From NCBI GenBank assembly GCA_037131065.1, contig JBAXRT010000076.1, positions 1-14,089 on the forward strand: a DNA stretch of 14,089 nt. Reading direction: 5' to 3'. The notes beneath the pieces are model-generated. The model saw only the letters and a program-made list of their open reading frames with translations. It ran no database searches and was not told the origin of the DNA. Of this stretch, positions 7,525 through 14,006 are shown in pieces (the stretch's first letter is position 1; each line of letters starts with the position of its first letter). The position numbers were made by a program, and so were the translations under genes. Source of the DNA: JBAXRT01 sp037131065. GTDB lineage: Bacteria; Bacteroidota; Bacteroidia; Bacteroidales; FEN-979.

Positions 7525-8460
7525 TTAGTGTAGGGGAAGATAGATTGTTCCTGAATGAGATCCTTTTACCCAATCTACCTTGTATCGGGTTGGGCATTCG
7601 TTGCCCTCTATAGGGTCGTTGTTATCGTTGAATCCAAAAGTGATCGTGGCCATTTTTTCCATAGCAGGGATCTGATGGACCTTGATGCCCATGCAGGGAT
7701 CCATGTCGCAGCGCTGCTTGTGTACGATCGACTGTGTAATCTGGGTGTAGAAAGTCTCTCCGTGACGGTTGATTCCCCAGATGACGAGGTTGGTATATCC
7801 GTCGGCACTGCCGAAACCATCGATGGTCATGATGAGTTTCTGATCTTCAATGGTGAGCGTGCGCTGACGAGCTATGTTCCATGTGCGGGTCGAATTGTCA
7901 TCGAAAGTGGCATTGACCGAACCATAAGCCTTGTGAACAATTGAGGCGATCTCCCCACTCCATAACTGCCACATGCGGCCACCAGTTACATTCTGGAACA
8001 TCTTCGTTCCATTCAATGTGATGGACTTTCCGCTTGCAACCTTTGTGATCTGAAGATCAATCAAAGTAATAGTGACCGTTGCGCCCGGCATCCACCATTT
8101 TTCCCCTACTTTCCGCTTCACGGTAACCTTCCCGTGCTTGTCGAGGGTGCCGCTGCAATTCTTACCGTCATAAGTGATGTAATAGGTAACCGTATCATTC
8201 TGAACACTGGTGGAATCAATGGTGGCATTGCATGGCCAGAGCATGGTTGATTTCATTGCTCCTCCTGAGAGTACCGTGTTTACATCGTTGAGGGCTTCAT
8301 CGGAAGCATTCTCCATGTTGATCTCATCCTTCGTTAATTGCTGCATTGACTCGGAATCGTTGGAACCATTGTTCTTTTTCTCCTTCGAACAGGATGAAAA
8401 ATAGAATCCCATACTTAGAATAAGCAGAAGGGGCAGGATGAATGATCTGGTTGTTTTCAT
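7525..8460 (-). CDS. lipoprotein of unknown function
   Basis: The 311 residues begin with a lipoprotein signal peptide (MKTTRSFILPLLLILSMGFYFSSC, lipid-attachment cysteine at 24), followed by a polar, Asn/Ser-rich linker. The mature part is beta-rich. It has an early cysteine pair (WPCNATIDS and GKNCSGTLDKHGKVTV, about residues 80-112) and then PGATVTITLIDLQIT, a pattern seen in many uncharacterised Bacteroidota lipoproteins. The C-terminal 60 residues hold CDMDPCMGIK and ECPTRYKVDW, suggesting further disulfides, and end in GTIYLPLH. No enzyme motif is visible. It stands alone: a terminator hairpin follows it, and about 130 bases separate it from the DUF4249 gene upstream. The family function is not known to me. 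Confidence 0.75.
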   Translation of the reverse strand: MKTTRSFILPLLLILSMGFYFSSCSKEKKNNGSNDSESMQQLTKDEINMENASDEALNDVNTVLSGGAMKSTMLWPCNATIDSTSVQNDTVTYYITYDGKNCSGTLDKHGKVTVKRKVGEKWWMPGATVTITLIDLQITKVASGKSITLNGTKMFQNVTGGRMWQLWSGEIASIVHKAYGSVNATFDDNSTRTWNIARQRTLTIEDQKLIMTIDGFGSADGYTNLVIWGINRHGETFYTQITQSIVHKQRCDMDPCMGIKVHQIPAMEKMATITFGFNDNNDPIEGNECPTRYKVDWVKGSHSGTIYLPLH

Positions 8461-8556
8461 TTTTCTATGGTTTTGGTTAGCTTTTAAAATTTGATGAATC
8501 CTGACCTATATACACCGGAAACAAGGGTTACCCTGATACAGGATGATGAATTTCTC

Positions 8557-8578
8557 AAAAAAAATTAAAGTTATTTTT
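8557..8578 (-). terminator. possible weak terminator after the DUF4249 gene
   Basis: On the minus strand, beyond the DUF4249 stop, an AT-only inverted repeat (AAAAAT / ATTTTT, 7-base loop) runs into eight consecutive T. The T-tract is convincing but the stem is weak, so this is a tentative 3' end for the receptor operon. Confidence 0.25.
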
Positions 8579-8591
8579 ATCAGACAAATAA

Positions 8592-9413
8592 TCATGGCGT
8601 TACAGTGATATAAAGTGTATTGACGGAACAAACTCCAAAGAATCCGAAAGCGCCTCCTCCCAAGTTCGTGATGACATTGGCCGGCGCCGAACCGAACAAA
8701 CCTCCCTGCCAGTTGGTCTCAAGCAACATCGCCCGCAGGAAGGCTGCATGTTCCTCTGTAAGTGAGTATCTCTTCTCCGTGATCCTCGTCCCGGCAGGAA
8801 ATGAAATGCTCTCCATCTCAGGTGCAAAGATCTCACTTACATCAAGTGTCGGAAGGGTATAGAATTTGAGTCTTGCCCTGCACAGGAGTGAATCCGTATT
8901 CTCATACCCCGAAACGTCAGACCAGTCGATAAGAACCTCCCACATGGCCGGCTGATCCGCGTTGAAGGCATCGGCCACCCATTCCAGATGATAAAGGTCA
9001 TCGCTATCATTCTTCGTATACTTCAGTTCCTCGAACTCTATTCCCGCCACCAAAGAGGCTTTGGCCGTATATAATTTATCATCCTTGAAAACATGCAGTG
9101 TGTAATTTTTTCCAGGCAGGGCAGGAAAAGAATGGCCAGCCAGGTAATTTCCCGGCTTCCCGGGCTGCTCTATGAGAGTCCATGCAGAATCTTCATTCGA
9201 GATCAGCACATTGGCTGAAGTGACCGGTCTGACCGTATCATTCTGCTGGTTTACAGAATAGTAAATTTTAACCGATTGAACTTTGTTCTCATCCGTCAGG
9301 ATCCCGTCCACGATTACCAGGTCCAGGTTTGAATCCGGGACCGGCCAGTTCACCTCCTTCTGGCAGCCGGTAAAAAGCACAAACGGCAAAAATATGATCA
9401 GGATTTTTTTCAT
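8592..9413 (-). CDS. DUF4249 family lipoprotein, TonB-receptor partner
   Basis: From ATG 9411-9413 the protein has 273 residues and opens with a lipoprotein signal, MKKILIIFLPFVLFTGC (lipid cysteine 17). The body matches the DUF4249 family: LDLVIVDGILTDENKVQSVKI near the N-terminus, PALPGKNYTLHVF, and the characteristic end GGLFGSAPANVITNLGGGAFGFFGVCSV. These outer-membrane lipoproteins are repeatedly found just downstream of STN-type TonB-dependent receptors, as here, and presumably help bind or deliver the ligand, by analogy to SusD with SusC (inference). An in-frame ATG at 9428 (adding MKCDK) has a GGAGGGG nine bases upstream and is an alternative start. The open frame reaching 9491 reads through a G/C-rich palindrome and its low-complexity PPVPLPFKGRG translation is not believable as protein. 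Confidence 0.85.
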   Translation of the reverse strand: MKKILIIFLPFVLFTGCQKEVNWPVPDSNLDLVIVDGILTDENKVQSVKIYYSVNQQNDTVRPVTSANVLISNEDSAWTLIEQPGKPGNYLAGHSFPALPGKNYTLHVFKDDKLYTAKASLVAGIEFEELKYTKNDSDDLYHLEWVADAFNADQPAMWEVLIDWSDVSGYENTDSLLCRARLKFYTLPTLDVSEIFAPEMESISFPAGTRITEKRYSLTEEHAAFLRAMLLETNWQGGLFGSAPANVITNLGGGAFGFFGVCSVNTLYITVTP

Positions 9414-9432
9414 TTTATCACATTTCATGCAG

Positions 9433-9490
9433 TGACCCCTCCCCCTGCACCCCCTCCCCTTGAAGGGGAGGGGGACGGGGGGTGAGGTCA
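9433..9490. repeat. G/C-rich imperfect palindrome in the intercistronic gap
   Basis: A 58-bp element lies between the receptor stop (9519) and the DUF4249 start. It is bounded by TGACC and GGTCA and centred on a perfect inverted core (arms 9450-9459 and 9465-9474 around TTGAA). The outer arms are runs of C and G that pair imperfectly. It resembles the dispersed C-rich intergenic palindromes whose spurious translation (PPPLQGEG/PPLPFKGRG type) is common in draft genomes. It could fold in the mRNA and attenuate or stabilise expression of one cistron relative to the other. Confidence 0.8.
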
Positions 9491-9518
9491 TCAGGATTTA
9501 TCTTTTCTGACATATTCA

Positions 9519-12200
9519 TCAGAATTTAAAAAGATAATTGATTGATGGAATAATTCCCGCAACAGAGATGGTCGTCGGAATCCGCTCGTATTGCCCGTCA
9601 AGATTGGAGGGAACCACGATGTTGCCATTGTCGTCCATAACCTTATTGAAATTGACCGAGAATGGATTCAGTCTTCCGTAGGCATTGTATAAAGTAAGTG
9701 TCAGGCTGTGCTGATACCGGTTCCCAGGTTTATTAAATGTATAAGTTGCGGAAAGGTCCAGACGGTGGTAATCAGGCAACCGGTCGTTGTTCTTCTCTCC
9801 ATAAACAGGGATGGAATAACCGTCGAAGTTATAAAACCCAATGGGTGTTGTAATGGTTCCCCCTGTCATGTAGATCCAGTTGGCAGAGAATGCCCAGTGT
9901 TTTTGGTCGTTGTAAGAGAAGTTCAGGGAGACATCATTCGGACGATCGTAGGAAGCCCGGTACACTTTGCCATTGTTCACACCCTCGGTCTGGTTGAATG
10001 CCCTTGAAAAGGTATACCCTATCCACCCGGTGAATTTCCCGACCGGTTTCCGGAGCATGATCTCCAGCCCGTATGACCAGGCTCTCCCCTGGCGCAGCTC
10101 CCCTTCGATTAGCGGGTTATATAGAAGGTTGGCATGATCGCAGTAGTCCATGTGATTGTAAAAGTATTTGTAGAAGATCTCGGCAGAGAGGTTCAGTTTC
10201 GACTTTGCGATCTTGCGGAAATAACCAAGGGTGACCTGGTCGGCCCGTTGTGGCTTTATGTTAGGTCCGCTGGGCGCCCACACATCAAGTGAAGTAAAGG
10301 GGCCGGTCGAATTTGAAAGGATCTGGAGGAATTGGGTAGTACGGGTATAACTGAAATGGAGTTCGGATTTTTCCGTGATCGCCCAGTTGAGGCCGAACCG
10401 GGGTTCCGGGCTGAAAAACCAGTCATAGGAGGACATGTTGGAAATCTGTGCAGTGTCGATCACCCTGTAATTTCCGTCGAAATAATAGAGTGTCGTGGGG
10501 CCGATATCCTGCCAGACCGGAAGCCGTATTCCGTAACGCAGTGTCAACTTCTTACCAATGTGCTGTTCATTTCCGAGATAAAGATCATATTCGACGGAGT
10601 GATAGTTGGCTACCTGCGGAACAGGGGCACTGCCGTTACTTTCGACCAGGGTGACGTTACCAGGATCGGAATTATGAAGACTGACCTCGACCCCGGCCTT
10701 CAGTGTATTTTCAGGATTAAGGAACCAGGTGAGATCCGATTTAAGGGTAAGATTAGAGATCGAAGATCTCCAGTAGTCATCCTGTGTTTCTGAAATAAAA
10801 AGCCAGTACCTGTATTGACTGTAATTCGCTGTTGTATTGAGGAAAAAGCGGTTGTTGAAAACATGGTTCCACCGGAAGGTCCCGACCATGTTGTTCCAGC
10901 GGATGCCATAGGTACGGAATGCCGAGTTGATGATCCGGCTGAAATTATCGTTCCCGGTGTAGAAAGTGAAGAAAAACCGGTCGCGCCCGTTCAGCCGGAA
11001 ATTAAGCTTTGCATTGATATCATAAAAGGTGAAGTCGAAATTCTTTACACCGGAAATAATGGTGTTCAGCCAGTTCAGGGTGGAAAGCCTGCCGGAAATA
11101 AAAAAGGAGGCGCGATCCTTTACGATGGGTCCTTCAACCGAAAGGTAGGAGGCATAGGGTCCGACATTACCGGAGAATCCGTATTTTTTCATATTTCCCT
11201 CCCTTCCCTTGACATCGATCACCGAGGAGAGTCTCCCACCGTACCTCACCGGGAAATCACCCTTGTATACTTGCACATCGTTGATGGCATCCGGCGTCAG
11301 GGCCGAATAGAATCCGAAAAGATGGGATGGATTATAGATTGGCGCTTCATCGATCAGCAGGAGGTTCTGGTCGCTGTTCCCTCCCCTCACATAATAATTG
11401 GCTGAACCATCACCATAGGTCTGGATGCCCGGAACCGATTGCAGGGCGCGGATTATATCAATGTTTCCCGCAAACCCCGGCATCTGTGCCAGGTTTTTAG
11501 GGGTGAGTTTCACTTCACTTAGCCGGGCATACCGGATGTCGGATTCATCGGTTACCGCATGGATCTCGACACCTTGTATCTCCATCCTGGCTTCTGTCAT
11601 CTCAACCGAAATCTTCTGGTTTTCGTCAAGGATCACCTCCCGGTTTTCCGCATCATATCCGAGGAAACCATAGGCCAGGGTATAACTTCCCACAGGCATG
11701 GTCAGGGAATAAAAGCCATAGCCGTTGGTGACCGCGCCGGTGGATGTCCCCTTCACATGGATGGTCGCACCGATCAGCACCTCACCGCTTTTAGAATCCT
11801 TCACGAAACCGCTTACCGTGAACCTGGGCAATTCTGCCCTTATCTCCTTTCCTGACTTTATCTCTTTTTCGTTTACCGGTCTGAGTACGACCTGGCTCTC
11901 GACTACTTCCCAGGTGATTCCGTTTTTCAGAAGCAGTTCGTTTAGTATCTCCCTGATGGTCTTTTCATCCGTTTGGAATGTAATCCTCCTGCCGACCGGA
12001 ATGGTGGCAGGATTGTAAGAAAAATAGATATTGCCGATCTCCCCAATGATCCTGATGGCCTCACGGAGGGAAGTATCTTTTAATTCGACGGAGATCTTCC
12101 GGTCGAAGTTCTGGGCAAGGGAATAAACAGGAGACAGAATAAGAAAAAGTAAAACCCACAGGCTGCAGATTTTCATCCTACATCGGCGGGTTCTCAGCAT
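9519..12200 (-). CDS. TonB-dependent receptor with N-terminal signalling (STN) domain
   Basis: This outer-membrane transducer and transporter has 893 residues. In order: a signal peptide at about 9-30 (MKICSLWVLLFLILSPVYSLAQ region); a secretin/TonB short N-terminal (STN) domain at about 35-107 (ISVELKDTSLREAIRII to VVLRP); a carboxypeptidase-regulatory-like beta domain at about 127-202 (FTVSGFVKDSKSGEVLIGATI); a TonB-box-like VEIHAV near 211; a plug at about 225-333 (VPGIQTYGDGSANYYVRGG, LLIDEAPIYNPSHLFGFYS, GDFPVRYGGRLSSVIDV); and a 22-strand-type barrel ending in phenylalanine (INYLFKF). The plug and lack of a SusD neighbour place it outside classic SusC. It starts 6 bases after the anti-sigma stop, so translation is probably coupled. 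ATG 12176 (residue 9) is an equally plausible start. The STN domain implies it reports ligand binding to the adjacent FecR protein. The ligand cannot be inferred from sequence. Confidence 0.93.
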   Translation of the reverse strand: MLRTRRCRMKICSLWVLLFLILSPVYSLAQNFDRKISVELKDTSLREAIRIIGEIGNIYFSYNPATIPVGRRITFQTDEKTIREILNELLLKNGITWEVVESQVVLRPVNEKEIKSGKEIRAELPRFTVSGFVKDSKSGEVLIGATIHVKGTSTGAVTNGYGFYSLTMPVGSYTLAYGFLGYDAENREVILDENQKISVEMTEARMEIQGVEIHAVTDESDIRYARLSEVKLTPKNLAQMPGFAGNIDIIRALQSVPGIQTYGDGSANYYVRGGNSDQNLLLIDEAPIYNPSHLFGFYSALTPDAINDVQVYKGDFPVRYGGRLSSVIDVKGREGNMKKYGFSGNVGPYASYLSVEGPIVKDRASFFISGRLSTLNWLNTIISGVKNFDFTFYDINAKLNFRLNGRDRFFFTFYTGNDNFSRIINSAFRTYGIRWNNMVGTFRWNHVFNNRFFLNTTANYSQYRYWLFISETQDDYWRSSISNLTLKSDLTWFLNPENTLKAGVEVSLHNSDPGNVTLVESNGSAPVPQVANYHSVEYDLYLGNEQHIGKKLTLRYGIRLPVWQDIGPTTLYYFDGNYRVIDTAQISNMSSYDWFFSPEPRFGLNWAITEKSELHFSYTRTTQFLQILSNSTGPFTSLDVWAPSGPNIKPQRADQVTLGYFRKIAKSKLNLSAEIFYKYFYNHMDYCDHANLLYNPLIEGELRQGRAWSYGLEIMLRKPVGKFTGWIGYTFSRAFNQTEGVNNGKVYRASYDRPNDVSLNFSYNDQKHWAFSANWIYMTGGTITTPIGFYNFDGYSIPVYGEKNNDRLPDYHRLDLSATYTFNKPGNRYQHSLTLTLYNAYGRLNPFSVNFNKVMDDNGNIVVPSNLDGQYERIPTTISVAGIIPSINYLFKF

Positions 12201-12206
12201 ATCGGA

Positions 12207-13271
12207 TCAATTGCACTCTTTACCTGATAACTCAATTTCTGAGCCAATATTGCTGACGGAAAGCTCCAGCGTGGTTGACAGTACGTGCAGGACCGACTCA
12301 AGGGACTGATGGTCGAAAGTGGCGGTGAGCCTGCAATTCCTTAGTTCCCCGGGCCTGATCCTGATCTCCGTATGATAAACATTGCTCAGGGTTGCCACAA
12401 CGGTCTCAAGAGGCTGGTTTGAAAATGTGATCCTGCGGGTTTTCCACGCCATATAATTTTCATCGGGATTTTCCGACTTGATGATGGTCTGGCGGGAGAC
12501 CGAAAGGGCCGCCTTTTCGCCCGGCTCCAGGATCACCTTGATCCCAGGCTGGTTCTCAAAATAGACAGCCACGCGACCGCGGGTCAGGACCATTTCCATC
12601 TGGTCATCCGTAAGTTTTGTATTCACATTGAAAGCCGTTCCCAGGGCTTTTATCCTGACCGGCCCGTTTGAAATAACAAAAGGTTTTGAAGCATTATGGG
12701 CAACATCGAAATAGGCTTCACCGTCCAGTGTAACATCACGCTGGCCATCCACGAAACGGACCGGGTAATCCAGGGTCGAACCGGCATTGAGTGATACCAA
12801 AGTACCGTCGGGGAGGAGTGTCTCTACTACTGCGTGACCTGCTGCCAGGTGTTCATTAGCCGGAGCGATAAAATTACGGTAGATAAGCCATGCCGGTATC
12901 AGAAGGATAAGCATAATTGCAGCAACCCGAAATATTGGAAGCAGGTTATACCTCCTGGATGGCCTCTCCGGATCCATGGGAAGTATCTTATACGTTTCCT
13001 CACCCGATTCAGATCTGCCCTCCAGGTCATTGATCTGTTCACGCTGACGGATCAGCTTACCAACCAGGTTCCAGTCCTTGTCAATTACAAGGGAGCCTGA
13101 GAGTTTGTCCTTTTCAATCACCTCCCATGTTTTCCTGTAATCATCAAAAAGCTTTTGGTTTGCAGCATCTGCCATGACCCAACTGCTCAAGTCGGTAATC
13201 TCCTCGGAAGTGGCCTCACCTGCAAAATACCTGATGATCAGATCGTTAAAATATGTTTCATTCTTTTCCAT
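12207..13271 (-). CDS. FecR-family anti-sigma factor (DUF4974 C-terminus)
   Basis: This inner-membrane anti-sigma factor has 354 residues. The cytoplasmic N-terminal part (1-109) carries the sigma-binding helices, beginning YFNDLIIRYFAGEATSEEI and SWVMADAANQKLFDDYRKTWE. A single transmembrane helix spans about 111-131 (LPIFRVAAIMLILLIPAWLIY). The periplasmic FecR domain runs about 145-255 with LPDGTLVSLNAGSTLDYP (153-170), GEAYFDV (184-190) and ALGTAFNV. The C-terminal DUF4974 domain is at about 279-350 (ITFSNQPLETVVATLSNVY). FecR proteins hold the cognate ECF sigma factor inactive until the receptor's STN domain docks in the periplasm. It lies between the sigma gene and the receptor gene, all on one strand, which gives both partners. 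Confidence 0.93.
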   Translation of the reverse strand: MEKNETYFNDLIIRYFAGEATSEEITDLSSWVMADAANQKLFDDYRKTWEVIEKDKLSGSLVIDKDWNLVGKLIRQREQINDLEGRSESGEETYKILPMDPERPSRRYNLLPIFRVAAIMLILLIPAWLIYRNFIAPANEHLAAGHAVVETLLPDGTLVSLNAGSTLDYPVRFVDGQRDVTLDGEAYFDVAHNASKPFVISNGPVRIKALGTAFNVNTKLTDDQMEMVLTRGRVAVYFENQPGIKVILEPGEKAALSVSRQTIIKSENPDENYMAWKTRRITFSNQPLETVVATLSNVYHTEIRIRPGELRNCRLTATFDHQSLESVLHVLSTTLELSVSNIGSEIELSGKECN

Positions 13272-13319
13272 TACCGTTCACTGATTCTTATACACCCAAG
13301 TTCTGTTCTACCCTGATAT

Positions 13320-13352
13320 CGAAGTTAACATTTTACATTTTGACTCTTCAAA
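13320..13352 (-). promoter_or_regulatory. tentative promoter for the anti-sigma/receptor genes
   Basis: On the minus strand, TTTG (13352-13349) is followed after 21 bases by TAACTTCG (13327-13320), one mismatch from the Bacteroidota TAnnTTTG -7 consensus and about 50 bases before the fecR start. The pairing resembles the -33/-7 arrangement but could arise by chance in this AT-rich gap. An ECF-specific promoter elsewhere in the gap is equally possible. Confidence 0.25.
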
Positions 13353-13359
13353 AGAAGTC

Positions 13360-13378
13360 GGCAGAAGGCAGAAGGCAG
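13360..13378. repeat. GGCAGAA heptamer tandem repeat
   Basis: There are 2.7 copies of GGCAGAA (CTGCCTT on the other strand) in the 165-base gap between the sigma and anti-sigma genes. It is the first of three short tandem arrays in this gap. Confidence 0.8.
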
Positions 13379-13398
13379 TTATGAATTTCCTTAACCTA

Positions 13399-13419
13399 TT
13401 ACCTTGTTACTTTGTTACC
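13399..13419. repeat. TTACYTTG octamer tandem repeat
   Basis: Units TTACCTTG and TTACTTTG are followed by a partial TTACC, with a diverged TTAACCTA immediately before. This is the second short array in the sigma/anti-sigma gap. Confidence 0.65.
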
Positions 13420-13427
13420 AATGTAAT

Positions 13428-13455
13428 GACTAATAACTAATGACCAATAACCAAT
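13428..13455. repeat. RACYAAT heptamer tandem repeat overlapping the sigma gene end
   Basis: Four perfect heptamers of the form RACYAAT are in register: GACTAAT, AACTAAT, GACCAAT and AACCAAT. Only transitions distinguish the units. The array supplies the last residues (VIGH) and the stop codon of the ECF sigma gene on the minus strand. It resembles the short tandemly repeated heptamers known in cyanobacterial and some Bacteroidota intergenic regions. Confidence 0.85.
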
Positions 13456-13970
13456 AACAAAACCACCGTCAGATACTCCTTAAGCCTCGTGCGCATGTGC
13501 TGCAGCGCCTTCGACATCTGGGTTTCCACGGTCTTTAACGAGATGTTAAGCCGGTCGGCGATCTCCTTGTATTTAAGATTTTCGTAACGGTTGAGTATAA
13601 ATATCTCCCGGCATTTCTCAGGTAATTCGTCAATGGCCGAAGCGATCCCGGCCCGGATCTCCTCCTCCACCATCTTATCCGCCTGATGTTCCTGAGGTTC
13701 AGAACCGAGTCCCTCCACATCGAGAAGGTTTCTGTTGAACTTCCTGTGATCCCTGAGCCAGTTCAGGCAGGTATTACGGACCGATGCAGAGAGATACGAT
13801 CGGACAGGTTTCAACGGATCGATCGATGCCCTCTTCTCCCACATCCGGATATAACAGTCCTGTACGATCTCCCTGGAAATTTCATAATCCTTCACAAAGC
13901 GGATGGCATAAAAACACAGATCCTTGTAGTGATCCCTGAAAAGTATTTCGAAGCTCTCCTTGTCAAGCAT
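13437..13970 (-). CDS. ECF sigma factor, Bacteroidota sigma-70 family
   Basis: This 177-residue extracytoplasmic-function sigma factor has sigma region 2 at about 7-75 (FEILFRDHYKDLCFYAIRFV, EIVQDCYIRMWEKR, VRSYLSASVRNTCLNWLRDHR) and region 4 at about 108-163 (ELPEKCREIFILNRYENLKYKEIADRLNISLKTVETQMSKALQHMR), the latter with the helix-turn-helix for -35 recognition. It would direct RNA polymerase to the receptor operon when the neighbouring FecR protein releases it. The C-terminal tail LTVVLLLVIGH is unusually hydrophobic and its final residues and stop codon are read from a heptamer repeat array, so the native 3' end may have been replaced. It begins 36 bases after a sugar-porter gene on the same strand. 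The stop-to-start distance to fecR is 165 bases, filled by short tandem arrays. Confidence 0.94.
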   Translation of the reverse strand: MLDKESFEILFRDHYKDLCFYAIRFVKDYEISREIVQDCYIRMWEKRASIDPLKPVRSYLSASVRNTCLNWLRDHRKFNRNLLDVEGLGSEPQEHQADKMVEEEIRAGIASAIDELPEKCREIFILNRYENLKYKEIADRLNISLKTVETQMSKALQHMRTRLKEYLTVVLLLVIGH

Positions 13971-13982
13971 AGATGAAGAGGA

Positions 13983-13999
13983 TTACCGGTTCGCGGTAA
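13983..13999. other. small inverted repeat between transporter and sigma gene
   Basis: A 6-bp perfect inverted repeat, TTACCG/CGGTAA, with a 5-base loop sits in the 36-base gap between the transporter stop and the sigma start. No U-tract follows on the minus strand. It may be a weak RNA hairpin, a protein-binding dyad, or chance. Confidence 0.3.
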
Positions 14000-14006
14000 A
14001 ACAAAA

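Noticed and set aside
7555..7944. 129-codon plus-strand frame opposite the unknown lipoprotein
   Set aside because: The minus-strand frame has a lipoprotein signal peptide and a family-like cysteine pattern; the plus-strand translation shows neither and follows the terminator hairpin without a promoter.
8524..8534. AGGGTTACCCT palindrome upstream of the unknown lipoprotein gene, as an operator
   Set aside because: An 11-base dyad alone, without a second copy or a nearby regulator, is too weak to call.
9414..9491. N-terminal extension of the DUF4249 protein (TSPPVPLPFKGRG...) back to ATG 9491
   Set aside because: It is a translation of the G/C-rich palindrome, precedes a complete lipoprotein signal peptide, and has the low-complexity composition typical of spurious reads through such repeats.
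9419..9514. 31-codon ORF on the minus strand between receptor and DUF4249 genes (MSEKINPDDLTP...)
   Set aside because: Most of it is the other-frame translation of the same palindrome (PPPLQGEGVQGEG); no independent support for a small gene.
10332..11405. Long plus-strand open frames (153 and 196 codons) opposite the TonB receptor
   Set aside because: They are shadows of the strongly supported minus-strand receptor, with no recognisable domains, and arise from its codon bias.
13360..13455. CRISPR-like array
   Set aside because: Units are 7-8 bases with no spacers and no cas genes nearby; these are simple tandem repeats.
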